Positions 1 to 12,508 of a stretch of DNA of 64,000 nucleotides are shown here, piece after piece; within the stretch, counting starts at the first letter, position 1; each line of letters begins with the position of its first letter. The notes under the pieces were generated by a model. The model was not told the DNA's origin. It saw nothing but the letters and a program-made list of their open reading frames with translations, and made no database searches. Origin of the DNA: Adineta steineri (Eukaryota > Rotifera > Eurotatoria > Adinetida > Adinetidae). Location: contig CAJNOI010000064.1 in NCBI GenBank assembly GCA_905250115.1, positions 186,001 to 250,000 of the forward strand, written 5' to 3'. A program made the translations under genes and the position numbers.

Positions 1-840
1 TAATAATGCATTTTCTTCATGTAAATGTATAAGTTGCATATTAAGATGTTTGAGAAAGAAACCAAGTTTATATACAATATCGATTTCATGAGTACGTTTT
101 ATACGATTTAATATTTTAGAAATAAAACATGGTCTTTTTAACCAATCAAGTGCTTTATGTGGACGATAATATTTTTCAAATTCATCAATAATACGTAATT
201 GTTCATCATTATTTTCATAACATATTCGACAAAAATCAATAAAAACATTTTTTGCATTACTCTCATATTTCATTCGAGCCATAATTTCATTTAAAATGTG
301 TATAAAAACAAAACCTATTTGTTCTTTCGTTAAAGTTATTGATGAATTTGTCTCATCGCAAAATGTTGAAAAACATAATAAATCAAATTCACATAATTCA
401 ACATCTTCTTCTAATTGTTTACAAAGATTATTCATATCTCGAAAGATATTATATTGCAAATTTCGTTTATTATCATCATGAGATAATGTATCGAATATAT
501 AAATTTTTTCAAGTTGTGGTAAATGGTAAAAATTTATAATTGATTGATATGTTACAGATGTAATAAGAAAGATTTTTTCATCTTGAATATCTCTTATATA
601 ATCAATACATATATCAGCATTAGTAAATACTTGAAAACCATAAACAAGACGTCGTAATTGTTCTTTTTCATTTTCAAATTTTCTTGATGGATCATCAAAT
701 AACCAAATAACAATACAATTTTCAACGAATCGTGTCGATCTTGAAGAACTAGATTTTCCTGGTACAACTGATATTTGATTGAATGAAATATTTGTAGGTA
801 ACACAACAGTTGCACAACATTTTGAACATGATCCACCCAT
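1..840 (-). CDS. N-terminal part of a bdelloid-family protein (possible ADP-ribosyltransferase/TPR type), runs off left edge
   Basis: An open frame of exactly 280 codons reads leftward from ATG at 838-840 to base 1 without a stop, so the 3' part is missing. The protein begins MGGSCSKCC, a textbook N-myristoylation glycine followed by cysteines for palmitoylation, so membrane anchoring is likely. Next comes an alpha/beta-looking block (about residues 40-120, CIVIWLFDD... then DEKIFLITS... and LEKIYIFD) that resembles a receiver-like fold, then a helical block containing YYRPHKALDWL and CFISKILNR. I recognise this arrangement from a large bdelloid rotifer family that often ends in an NAD:arginine ADP-ribosyltransferase domain and TPR repeats. 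That C-terminal part is outside the window, so enzymatic function is inference. No intron is needed in the visible part. Confidence 0.7.
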   Translation of the reverse strand, partial: MGGSCSKCCATVVLPTNISFNQISVVPGKSSSSRSTRFVENCIVIWLFDDPSRKFENEKEQLRRLVYGFQVFTNADICIDYIRDIQDEKIFLITSVTYQSIINFYHLPQLEKIYIFDTLSHDDNKRNLQYNIFRDMNNLCKQLEEDVELCEFDLLCFSTFCDETNSSITLTKEQIGFVFIHILNEIMARMKYESNAKNVFIDFCRICYENNDEQLRIIDEFEKYYRPHKALDWLKRPCFISKILNRIKRTHEIDIVYKLGFFLKHLNMQLIHLHEENALL

Positions 841-3246
841 TTGAAGATAATGTTAATACTGATCTATATTAGAAAAAAGAAAGACAGAATTTACTTGTTA
901 GATTCTCAAATGAAAAAAATTGTTACAAAGAAAATATACTAACTACAAACATATGTTATCCGTGAAGAAGTAAGCACTCATTATTTTTTTCCAGTGACTG
1001 GATATGAATGTATTATATTATATTATTATAAGTTATGATGTTTTATAAATATATAAATGTCAGGTATACTTATTTTTCATCAAAATCTACAAATAAAATT
1101 ATAACGATATACATTGTTACCGTTATATAAGATATTTTGAATGTCAACAAATTTTTATAATTAATGAAGTAGCTTTATGGAAAAGAATCATCTTTTCATA
1201 TGTCAATTTAAAAACTAGACAGAAAAAGTTGTCAACAAAAAATTAATTTACAATAGTAGCTATATTCTTATATAAAGCTGTTGTATTTGCAATTTAACTA
1301 ATGTCTATGTAAGCAAAAACATATACTGATTGTTCACATATTCTATCAAATATATTTAACAATTATTATTTTTCTAATTAAGAAGAGTTTTAGACTGTCA
1401 TACTCATTGAACTTCTATAGTGCATCTGTACAACGTATGTCTCATCAAATAAAATGTCTTTTAAATCTAAAAATTTTTATTAACAAAGAATATTGAATAA
1501 TTCATAAAATATAACTACAAAAAGAAAGAGTAGTTCAAGATGCATCTTAAACTTAATTGAGACATACTTCAATGTTTAATTAAGAAAAAATATTTTTTTA
1601 ATATAAATTGCAAGACAATTACTTACAGTATAAATCAACTATTTATCGATCAACTCGTATTTATTAATATGTAGTATATAATAGAATAAAAACATTTACG
1701 ACAGTGTAGATATTTTTCTGTATTATCTTATGAGAATAATCATCATAGTTAACTGTCATATATGCATGATGTCATTCATTTTTTGAGAAACATAATATTC
1801 TTCTATTTAATAACTAATACTACCGTCATTACGATTTACAGACTAGACTATAATTAATCGTCATACTACTGATTAATGATCGTTCATAACAGAAATCTAA
1901 TTCGACTATAGAAGAGATATATTCTAGCCAACTGAAAACCTGATTTTTTTCCTAAGTTATTTGAATATCACTTAAAATATTCATGTTTTATTCTAATTTA
2001 GAAAAATGATTAAGGTTTTTTTTTGATTTACTGTTTGATGTAGAATAACGTAGATTAAATGTCACGTTTCTCTAAAGATTATATTTAACTTACACAATTA
2101 CTAAAACTATTCTCACTTAACGTTTTACATACTAATAATTCTATAGCAATTCAAATTAAGATGAAGCTAAAAACAAACGAAGTATAGTTAAATATTTAAA
2201 TGTTTTTTCTTTATCAGCTTATGTAAAAAAACTCATTATTATTTTCGATACTTATTAAAAATCTCAATTGTATAATTTAAAACAGGTAAAATCTAGTTGA
2301 CTACGTCTTTCTTTGTCAAAAATCTAATACAAACCGATCTAAGTATATAAAAACATATTCTATCCAATGTTGTTTTTTAGTGTGTATAACAAATTCATTC
2401 ATGCATATGATTATGGATGTTAAATAATATATTATTTTTTTGTTGTTGGATTAGTTTTTTCTTATAAATACTGTCTTGAGCGATGCATTATGCTTGAAAT
2501 ATATATATGATAATCTATAATGTTCTTGAGAAAAACAGTATAGAATTAAAAATATAGATTGTGTCATGTGTTTTTGTCATTTTAACCACGCTACTTTTAT
2601 ATACTCTTGAGAAATATTAAGCAGAATGACGTTTTCAAGCATTAAAAAATAAAAGATAAGAAAGAAAAAAGTTAATTGGAAGAACTATTCATACATTTGA
2701 TTATAAGCACATAGAGATTCTCGCATCAAGAATGCTTGAGAAATTATGAATCTTATTATTTAATAAAATTGAAATTATTGTATGTTATTCGCATCTGACT
2801 CATTTTCATGCTCGAAAGAACGATGATAATAATCATACTGTTTATTAGTTATGCTCATCAACGCTTAAAACACAAATAATATGTAGTTTGAATTGTCTCG
2901 TGGAAGTAATTTCTCTATGTTGATATGATATAAAATACCAAGAATTTGTTGAATTCTACATTTAAACATTGCATGAATCCTTACTATTTCTTGTAAATAA
3001 AATCACATCGTTAACATATTTTAATTTAACTATAAAACTTATTATTATTGATGCTACTTTTAATCATAACATCACACTCTATGCATCGATAGATGATTAT
3101 AATTATTAAATTCTGAAATAGTTCTTGAGAGTTACATGCTTCGTCAACAATGCATATAATATAAATATAAATAAGTAGTGATATTGTTGTATTTATTAAT
3201 CAAAAATCGAATAGTGTTCATTTTAAAAATATCTATAAAAATACCA
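841..3246. other. Intergenic AT-rich DNA, no gene seen
   Basis: About 2.4 kb between the start of the leftward membrane-anchored gene and the 3' end of the leftward M13 peptidase. I see only short frames broken by stops, no splice-bounded coding exons and no element with clear termini. It should hold the promoter of the gene at 1-840 at its left end. Confidence 0.6.
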
Positions 3247-6200
3247 TTACCATACAGTACATTTTTTCACTCGACTATTTCCTTGACCCGGTTTACAATC
3301 GAATGCTCGATCAAATTCAGCAAAATTTGATGTAGGACCAATGACTCTATAAGATAAATAAATATATGTATATGAATTAAAATTATTATTAATGTAAATA
3401 TTTGTACCTGAATTGTCCTAATGAATGAACATCGGATAGAACACGATTAAGTGCATATGAATCAGTCATTTTTGTACACCATGTATGTGCATAATTAATG
3501 AAAAACATTTGTGTAGGTGAATATTTTGAAAGACCTGGCAGTCTTTTGTCAGCATCTGGATTAGCTTGTGTGAATTTTTGATAAGCCTTTAGAATAAAAA
3601 TAAAATAGAAATATATCTTTTCAACTGTATACAATTTAGTGAACTAACGTAAAAAGCTTCACGTAATCCACCATTATCAGCAATATCTTCACCTTGTGTT
3701 TGATTCCCATTTGCCTACAAAAAAAATGACATGTTCAATCAAGAATTTCAAATAAAAAAATTAATTCTTACATGGATATTAAGGTTTGGCACAGTAAAAT
3801 TACTATATTGATCAACAATACATGTTTTACGTTCAATAAATTTTTCTATTGTCTCATGTGTCCACCATGGAATTCGATTTCCATCTTTATCAAATTGACG
3901 ACCACTATCATCAAATCCATGAGTTATTTCATGTCCAATCACAACTCCAATACCTATAAATAACCGTCAATCTCAAAAAATGAACAAACAATCAAAAACA
4001 AATTGAAAAATATTTACCACCATAATTCAAATATCTACAAGATTTGAAATTTATCAACTATATAAATAGGAAAGAAAAATTAATGGGTTTACTTTGGTGC
4101 ATCTTTATGAAAAAATGGCATTTGCAGAATACCAGCTGGAAAAGCTAAATATAGTAAAACGATATAATTATATAATAAGTGAAACAATGAAAAAATTAAT
4201 TTACTAATTTGATTTTTTGATGGTGTATAAAAAGCATTAACAACAGTCGGTGGAGAAGAACCCCATCCTTTGTGATTAACATGTTTTCGAAGAACTTGAA
4301 ATTCTTCTTTGGCTTTTATTTGAAGTAATTTGAAGATATTATTGATAAAAGATGAATCGAAGACATACTAAATTATTCAATAATACAATACTGAAATTAT
4401 CATTTTCAATATATTATAAATACGTCAGCATATTGTATTTCTAACTGTGTAACATTATCACTAGCTAAATAGTCTGGATATCCAATTTTTTCATCAATAG
4501 CTAAAGCCTATTAAATAAATTTACATTAAAATTTATTAGTAAAATAATTATTATCGATTCTACTTTTTCTATGGCTTTAGTTTTTGACATACTATCCATC
4601 CATGTTGAATCTTCAAGCATATCAATAAATGCTTTTCGAATATTAGCAATCATTTCATACGACTTAAAATAAAATTATTGAAAATATAATAAATATACAA
4701 ATTTTGTTTTACTTGATTTCGAGCATTATCATCAAAATATTTTTTTATATAAAGTTTTGATACTGCGAATCCCATAAAAGTATTTACATAATTTCCACAA
4801 ATAACTGTGCGTGCTCGTTCAGTAGTAGTGCCACGGAATACGTGATCAAAATTGTCTTTAATGGTTCGAAATCGTTTCGGTAAAGTGTCAATTCGATGCA
4901 TCATAAATCGCCATATAACATAATTTTGTAATGTACGTGGTGACACTTGTTCAATAATTGATGAAACATTATATAAATAATCGATTTCTCCAACAATGAC
5001 AAGATCACTATCCATGAGAGTTACATTAGCTGATGCATAAGCTGAAGTTAAATAATTAGTGAAGTCAAACTAATGAAATAAGGAAATAATAGATAAATTA
5101 ATTTAGAAAAAAACTGACAGTTGTATTTAATAGTTGTTGTAATTTTCCAACAGTTGTACGAATTGTTGCATTTGGTCGGTGTCGCTGTTCAACAGTTGTC
5201 CAATAATGCTAATTGAAAAGCAGAATATATCTTATTACTGAATCTATGCAGCTTCTAATCATTATTTGTACTCATAATGGATATCAAAATTTTAGACTCT
5301 TTGTATCAAATCTTAATAAGACAAAGAATATTCAAAGTACTATAAAGATCGTATGGAAAAATGACTGACAATCATTTTCTTTATGATATACAACAATAGA
5401 GTGAATAATCTTTAAAAGCAGGTAGAATTCAAGATTTTATACATAAACAAAATATAAAATGAATTACTTTTGCAATTTCTTTTTCAAATTCATACATATC
5501 ATTCACATCGTGTTCGATTGTTGATGTATCATTTGATAATAATGATGCTAAATCAAACATATATCGTCGATAAGCCACAGTAATTTTTGATTCATTCATA
5601 TAATATTCTCGTTGACCTAATCCAAGATCACTTTGACTGATCTAAAAGTATCGTTATAAATAGATAATATATGTCATAGTTTCTATATATTACTCTAAGA
5701 TCATATTCTGTCGAATTCCTATCATCAACTGACGTACCAATACCAAATAGAATATTATTATTGTATTTTCGTAATTTAAGTAGAAGATCTAATATATCGA
5801 AAGTTGAATTATCCCACAAACTTTGTATAATAGGCCAACCACCAAATTCATTATTAATCAATGAAAGTATTGGATTAATACCTTCATCTTCAATATGTTG
5901 TTCATTTATACATGAATGATATAAATTACGAGCATTGATTATTGCGTTAGGCTCGTTTGTATCATTAGTTGATGATGGTGTTAATATATCTTAATAGAAA
6001 TAATATTTAGTAGGACAATCATACAGAAACTGAAAAACATACCAACTACGTTATAGTCTAATTGTGTTCGTAATAGATTGAATGTATTTACTACATTTGC
6101 TAGAAATAGAATTGAAAATTTATTTTTTATTTATCTAAAATATTTTATCTTACAATCATCAGGTATTCGATTATTTTTAATCCATGTTCCACAAACAAAT

Positions 6201-6679
6201 TGATAAAAATCTTCACATGGCTCAACTGTTTCATCAAGACTTTCAATTAAATAATTTGCTAGAATTATATAAATTAATGCTAACACAGTTGATAATATTT
6301 TGAAGAGAATCTACCTGCTTTAACACAATATGGAGTTACACATAACTCATTATTAACTAAATTATAAACAAAAAAAAATGATCATCTTAAAATATTATTT
6401 TCAAAATATACCAGTTGTTGTACCAGTTGCTTCAGTTGTTGTACCAATTGATTCAGTTGTTGTTTTATTGTTCATAGCTAATATAACAGCTAAGACAACT
6501 GTTGAAAGAGCAAAGATTCCGACTAGAATGCCTAGTACAATAAAAGGTCTCTTCGAACGGGTTTGAGACATTGCAGAATCCGTGGATATGCTAATAGAAA
6601 AGATTATAGACTTAGTTGATATATTAGATAATTTACAGTCAAACCTTTTTAATGTGCCTTCACTGAAATGAGCAGCCAT
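3247..6679 (-). CDS. M13 family zinc metallopeptidase (neprilysin/endothelin-converting-enzyme type)
   Basis: Multi-exon gene read leftward, with introns mostly 50-60 nt. It encodes a type II membrane peptidase that should cleave small peptides outside the cell. A short cytoplasmic N-terminus is followed by one membrane segment ([20 protein letters not shown]) and a Thr-rich spacer. The ectodomain opens with the family block [16 protein letters not shown]. Catalytic landmarks are all present: NAFY substrate motif near 4225-4240, HEITH zinc motif with the following GFDD near 3895-3935, the third-ligand block GEDIADNGG near 3680-3695, and the family ending with C-x-x-W just before the stop (KKCTVW). 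The start at 6679 is the first in-frame ATG. The first intron (6591-6644) is 54 nt with no stop, so an unspliced reading is also open. Neighbouring genes are unrelated. Orthology to one particular vertebrate member is not resolvable. Confidence 0.93.
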
Positions 6680-7604
6680 AGTTGAAACTGAAAGTTGATT
6701 TAAAACAATATGAAATTCTTATATTTTTCGTTGTTTTAGAAGCAACACTTCAATATTACGCGTGCATAAGCAAGTATATTGATAAGATAAAAAAAAGTAA
6801 AAGACCAAGAGCACACACGTTATTTCGTGTTTTATATTTTGAAAGAAAAATGTTTTAAAAGATTGTTTAACTCTGTAACCATCAACAAACTTAATTGATG
6901 CATAGTTCTCATGTGATATTATACTCCAATAATTCTAAGAAATTATTTACAGAAAGATTTTTTTCTACAATTTCATATATTAATGTAGTTAATGTAAATG
7001 AAATTAATTAAATTTAAGAATTATTTAAATTATTTTATATATAATCTTTAATTTTCCTATTATTTCAGATGAAAATAGAAGTTAACTTAAACATAAATAA
7101 GCATATTTCATCGTTGGAAACTGCTAATTCATTATACTGTCGTACAAAAAGAAAAACGTGATAATAAATGTTACTTCATTTAAAATATTTAACAAAAATA
7201 TTGACATAATAATTAATCATACATGAAAAGTTTTACAAAAGAATGATCTTAACAGTTACAGTGCATTTTATTTTAAGACAGATTATAATAATAAGTAATT
7301 AACTAGAGTTTATTTCTGTTTCACTTCTTCTATGTATAATTAGCTTAAACATTTTTCCATTATAATAAAATATTTGTTTAATATGACACAAAATATTTCA
7401 TAGTCGTCATTATAAATTTAGTAAATAAACTGTAAAATATATAATTTAATAAAGTAGACTTTAGTTCAATGGAAAATTCATAAGTAACATCCAATGAGAA
7501 TTTTATTTCATGTCTTATCAACTTTCTTTTCTTTTCTTCTCTCTTTAGGAATAGGACTGTTACATTAGTACAAAATATTTGATGCTTTTTTATTTATAAA
7601 ACTA
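6680..7604. other. Shared divergent upstream region
   Basis: Roughly 0.9 kb between the divergently transcribed M13 peptidase and GPCR genes. It must contain both promoters. It is AT-rich with a pyrimidine-rich stretch (CTTTTCTTTTCTTCTCTCTT) about 60-80 bases before the GPCR start and no coding exon that I can support. Confidence 0.5.
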
Positions 7605-8549
7605 ATGTCTACAGCAATACTTAATACAATTGGATCAGAATTTACAATATATGCTGGTTCATTTCTTTTTTTACTTGGTTTCTCAGGTAATTTAATTACT
7701 ATCTATCTTTTTCGTACTACACGTCATACTCCAATAACATTCATATTAATTATTCTATCAATTGTTAATTGTATATCACTTATTGTTGGTTTATTAAATC
7801 GAGTTCTTGTTGCTATTGTTGGTATTGATCCTATTCTATTATCACCAATTTGGTGTAAATTACGTGTTTATTTCGGACAAACATCTGTACTTATTTGTCA
7901 ATCATGTGCTTGTTTAGCATCAATAAATTGTTTTCTTTCAACATGTCGATTAATACGATGGCGTCGTCTTGTTTCGCTATCAATATCTCGTCAATGTATT
8001 TTCATATTAGTAATATTTTGGATAATGCATGGTTTATTTAATCCATGTCTAACTAAACTTATTACTGCAACTGGTAAATTATCAACATGTTCACTAACGA
8101 ATCTCATCGCTTCGAATTATACAGCATTTTTTCTTCGTCCAGTATTAGTTGGTATTTTTCCGATATGTATATTGAGTGTATTTGGATTATTAACGCATCG
8201 GAATTTACAACAATTACGTCATAAACGACGATTTGAACAACAACCTATTTGTAAAATGTTACTTCTTCAAATGACTGCATATGTCTTAGGTACATTACCT
8301 TATGCAAGTTTTTATGCATATCAATCAATAACAAGTGCAATACGTATTAAATCTACCATTGAACTTGCACAAGAATCTTTAGTTCTAAATTTTATTAATA
8401 TTATTTTTTATATGCCACAATCATCACCATTCTATATCTATTATTTATCATCTAAGACTTTTCGAAAACAAATCAAAGATTTTCTTATATGCTATCAACA
8501 ACATAATCGAATTCAACCACTGGTTAGAACTATTAATGAAAAACATTGA
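7605..8549 (+). CDS. Rhodopsin-like seven-transmembrane receptor, divergent rotifer family
   Basis: Intronless 314-residue frame. Seven hydrophobic segments can be traced: TM1 carries FSGNLITIYLF with the conserved Asn, TM2 ITFILIILSIVN, a conserved extracellular Cys starts TM3 (WCKLRVYFGQTS), and TM7 ends SSPFYIYYLSSKTFRKQ. The usual DRY at the end of TM3 is replaced by a CRLIRW-like sequence, and NPxxY in TM7 by SSPFYIYY. Both departures are common in the large bdelloid families often labelled FMRFamide-receptor-like. The ligand cannot be deduced. Length is short but complete for a minimal class A receptor. The start is the first ATG after an in-frame stop region, immediately ahead of TM1. 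Confidence 0.85.
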   Translation: MSTAILNTIGSEFTIYAGSFLFLLGFSGNLITIYLFRTTRHTPITFILIILSIVNCISLIVGLLNRVLVAIVGIDPILLSPIWCKLRVYFGQTSVLICQSCACLASINCFLSTCRLIRWRRLVSLSISRQCIFILVIFWIMHGLFNPCLTKLITATGKLSTCSLTNLIASNYTAFFLRPVLVGIFPICILSVFGLLTHRNLQQLRHKRRFEQQPICKMLLLQMTAYVLGTLPYASFYAYQSITSAIRIKSTIELAQESLVLNFINIIFYMPQSSPFYIYYLSSKTFRKQIKDFLICYQQHNRIQPLVRTINEKH

Positions 8550-10253
8550 TATATATAATGTACCTTTGAATATAACTTTATTTTTTAATACAATACAGCT
8601 GCTATTTTTTTGTTTTGCATGAGATACTTATTCAAATTAATTCTGATATGTAACATTCGAGGTGTCAAAGCCTTCCTACTTATGAGGAAGACGGTTCACT
8701 GAAAGGAATCTTTGCATAAATACGTAATAAAACTAATTAAAATGATAGTTAAGAAAATAATGATGACAGACTTCTATTTCGAAGACATATTTTAATAAAG
8801 ATAATTTTCAATCATATTTGTTTTTCGATTGGATAGTATACGTGTTAGATTAGAATTTTCTTACCGGATATCAGCAGTCATATCCAATTAAAGTATGATA
8901 GTTTTAGTTTTGAAAACTATGTCTATATGTGATGTGTTGTACTCAACAGCTTTTGTAAGGACATATTTCTGTTGGATTAGTAAAATGTCTTACAGCTATG
9001 TCTACATTATTTGAATTGCATCACTTTTGATAATGAATGGTAATGTCGTAGAAATTTCGATGATAAACATTCTTTTATTAACAACAGTTCTTTTTACTCC
9101 TATTCATAGGATTTCAAGACAGAAATTTAAGCGAAAATAATGATAAATCACATTTATAAATACATTGAAATACGATTTTTTCAAAAACTCGACTATTCTA
9201 ACCGAAATCCATCATCATAAAAATTGTTTGAACAATAATAAATAATAGTGCATGATCGATTATATCAGTGGTGTATTTCGACCGTAACGAATTGCTTGAG
9301 TTGGTAAGAATGCGAAAGAGAAAAGGTAAGAAGAATGTATAATTTATGCATAGGTCGATGAATAAAAAAGAAAAAAAACAGGCGAACTAAAGTATGTAAA
9401 TGTAATATGATGAAAAATTAGAAGAGATACAATGTATTAGTTATTGTAAAGTTTATTATAAAAACTTTTATCCAAAATAAAAGATTATCTTATCACCTGA
9501 TTCTATTTGAAAAGGATTTATTTCGTTCGATAAAATGTCTCTAAGGTCGATAGATAAAGTTCATTCGTTATAATTATTTTGTTGTTTTGTTCGTAACCTT
9601 TTTATAAAAAATAAAATAACCCAGATAATATTCGAAGCTCGATATCGAAATCATGATTTTAAAGTTTTCACAATTATAATAAATATAAGGTTAAGTTTAT
9701 CTAGATTAAAACTTTAAATTAACATGCTGAAGGAACACGGATGATTCGTTATCTATCATCAGCTGAAAAACATATGTTGGGGCAAAATGGCGCCTAACTT
9801 TTGCCTTTTGTTTTCGTTTTAATTATCCCGAAATGTAAAATAATAAGCCTATAGTTAAAACTGTATCCTGTTCAAAATTGGAAAACGAATGGTATCAGCT
9901 GGATCTTAATATATATTCATCTCGCGTTTAAACGAGTATTTTGATGTTCCGTTCTTGAGGTCATGGGGACACAAAATATCAACTATTATTACTGGGTACG
10001 TCGAGAAGGGAAGGAAACTCGCGCAGAACTACAAAAATGCTTTGCTTCGCATGAGGAAGAAAAAAACAAGAGAAAAAAGAAAGGAAACTCGTGGAGGACT
10101 AAATAAATGCTTTACTTCACACTGCATTAAATATGAATGTCATCAAACGAAAAGAAAAAAAAATAACTACATATTACCTATTTTTTTTATTTCTAATCCA
10201 CATTATTACTGACATATAAAAAGCGTGTCTTATAAAAACATATTCATATACAT
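8550..10253. other. Intergenic region with a short imperfect tandem repeat
   Basis: About 1.7 kb without a supported gene between the GPCR and the dioxygenase. A hairpin CTTCCT..AGGAAG lies near 8670-8690. Towards the right end there is an imperfect 70-bp direct repeat (separate entry). The purine-rich open frame there has no homology I recognise. Confidence 0.5.
10013..10130. repeat. Imperfect 70-bp direct repeat
   Basis: GGAAACTCG begins at 10013 and again at 10083, a 70-base period. After each start the sequences stay alignable: GAACTACAAAAATGCTTTGCTTC in the first unit corresponds to GGACTAAATAAATGCTTTACTTC in the second. The second unit is only partly conserved past about 10130. It sits 120-240 bases upstream of the dioxygenase start. 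Confidence 0.6.
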
Positions 10254-11537
10254 ATGATAATGAATAATATTCGTCCATGTCTTCGTTTAGTACAAAATTC
10301 TATATTCTTCCAAGGTCAACAACGTTTTCTTCATGTTGAAAAACATAAAGATTATCTTCGTTTAATCAATAAAAATGATACAATGGATTTTCATTATATT
10401 TGGTTACGACATAATTGTCCAACGATAGGAAAATCTATCCATCCAAAAACTAATGAACGAATTGTTGATTGTGCTGCAATTCCATCAGAAATCAAACCTG
10501 AACATGTAGAATTAGTTGAAAATGAAAAAAAATTAAAAATTACTTGGTCAAAAGATCATACTAGTTTATTTGATCTAGCATTTTTAACATCAAATGCATA
10601 TGGAAAAAATCGATTGGAAACGAAAAAACCTCAAACAAAAATCGAAGATATTGAATTAATTTATGATGAAAAAAATCCACATGAAACTTATTTAGCAAAT
10701 TGTTATGAACGATTAAAAAAATACGGGTTAGTTGTTGTTCGACAACGTGGTTTAGATACAGAAGATATTATGTAAGTAAATTTTATAGGATATGATATTC
10801 ATTAATTAATCTGGAATAAATTTAGTAAAGATTTTTTACCTTGTGGTGCATCAGTTGTTGAAACACATTTTGGTCGTATTGAAGATTTACGTCCGGATAA
10901 TACAACAAATCAAAATAATGATCAATTAGGTTATACAAATTCTGCAATTAATTTACATACTGATCAACCATTTATTGCTGATCCACCAGGTATATATTAG
11001 AAATAAACGAATTATTATTATTTTTCGTTTTATTTGAATTTATTAGGTATGCAATTATTACAATGTATTCGTTCAGCTGATAAAGGTGGAGATAATTATT
11101 TTGCTAATGCTCGTTATGCTGCACTTTATCTTCGTGAAATTGATCCAAATGCATATTATATATTAACGACTACACCAGTTCATTTTCATCGAAAACAAAA
11201 AGAATTTCAAAGTATTCATATTGGTCCAATCATAGAAATAGATAATGATGATGTTAAACAAGTTCGTCATAGTTATTTTACTTTAGCACCATTTAATTTT
11301 CCATTTTGGTTTACAACTGCTTATTATAATGCATATCGTAAATATGCATCGATTTTATATGATCCTCAATCACAATATCGAGTTAAATTAGAACGTGGAG
11401 ATTTTGTTCTCTATGATAATTATAAAATGTTACATGCAAGAGAAGAATTTACTGGACCAAGACATTTACGTGGAATTTATTTTCGACATACAGATGTTTG
11501 GAACAAACTTGAAAAATTTAGCAAAGACAAAATATAA
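10254..11537 (+). CDS. Fe(II)/2-oxoglutarate dioxygenase, gamma-butyrobetaine / trimethyllysine hydroxylase family
   Basis: Three exons: 10254-10771, 10826-10989 and 11047-11537, joined in phase. The likely role is hydroxylation in carnitine synthesis (gamma-butyrobetaine or trimethyllysine). The N-terminal family domain is seen as HYIWLRHNCP followed by HPKTNERIVDCAAIP. The catalytic jelly-roll has the iron motif H-x-D in INLHTDQPF (exon 2), the distal histidine in YKMLHAREEF, and the 2-oxoglutarate arginine in RHLRGIYFRH near the C-terminus. Length (about 390 residues) fits the family. The first 25 residues are Arg-rich and hydrophobic with no acids, so a mitochondrial presequence is possible, which would favour the trimethyllysine enzyme. 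Only one Cys remains where butyrobetaine hydroxylase has a Cys cluster. A second ATG two codons in could also be the start. Confidence 0.9.
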
Positions 11538-12508
11538 TATATGAAATATTTTTTTTTACTTTCTTGAAATACATAAAATAAAGTCTAAGAGAGAATTATA
11601 GATCTTATTTTTTACAATATTGTGTTATATAAAATTAAAATTTCTTGTGCTGCTCAATACAATAATGACGAAATAGTATTTAAACTGAAAGTGACTAAGT
11701 ACATCCAGATAGATATAATGAATTGATTAGTAAAAACTAAGTTGTATCATAGTCTTACATATGTGAAATATCTTAACTTAATAGTAGTTTCGCTTTATTA
11801 ATTCTTTATTACATTTCATTGAAGAGCGTTTAACATTCATTAGTTGATAAGATCTATTTCAAAACTCTCCTAGTTGTCAAATTGCTTGATGAAAAACGAA
11901 TTTTTATCTTATTCCTTTTTCTGGTTAAAGACTGCCGATGAACTACGTATTCACTGTTTAGTATTAAATCAAGAGTAAACAAAATTAGACTAGTATACAC
12001 GTGTACTATAAATGGGTTCATTTTAAGTAACAGCACGCAGAAGATTAAAGCGTAGATTATAAATCTTGGACTGAATGCTGATTAGCCTTATATATTTTTC
12101 AATTCATATATCAATGAATTATGAAAATAGTGCATTAATAATATAATTTCAGCTACAATCTATAACAGTTTTTAAAAATCTATTAATTTTAAAGATTTAA
12201 AATGACTATGAATGCAATAGTTTGTTTCTAAAAGTTTATACCATTTTTTTCCTATTGTTTATAAGTTCTAATGATAAAAAATGATTCTTAGAGAAATGAT
12301 TAAATCTTTTAGTGAATAAAACTTTGTTTATCAGTATATATCGACTAATACTTGAAAAGAAAATTTATCAATTTCAATAAAGATTTTATTACTTTGTTTG
12401 ATACGAATACAAAAGAAAAAGCATCGGTCCTATACACAAACTTTATATAATACAGATAATCTTAATAATGCATTTACTTTATATATTTTATTAAGTATTG
12501 TTTTAAAT
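11538..12508. other. Convergent intergenic region, 3' UTRs
   Basis: About 1 kb between the rightward dioxygenase and the leftward small membrane-protein gene. It should contain both 3' ends; AATAAAG at about 11577 is a plausible poly(A) signal for the dioxygenase. I see nothing else coding. Confidence 0.5.

Noticed and set aside
594..836. Leftward 80-codon frame
   Set aside because: It is a shifted frame inside the open 280-codon gene that starts at 840; the other frame has far better protein character.
9955..10212. Lys/Arg-rich 85-codon frame
   Set aside because: It begins on TTG, is low-complexity, and is created by the 70-bp tandem repeat.
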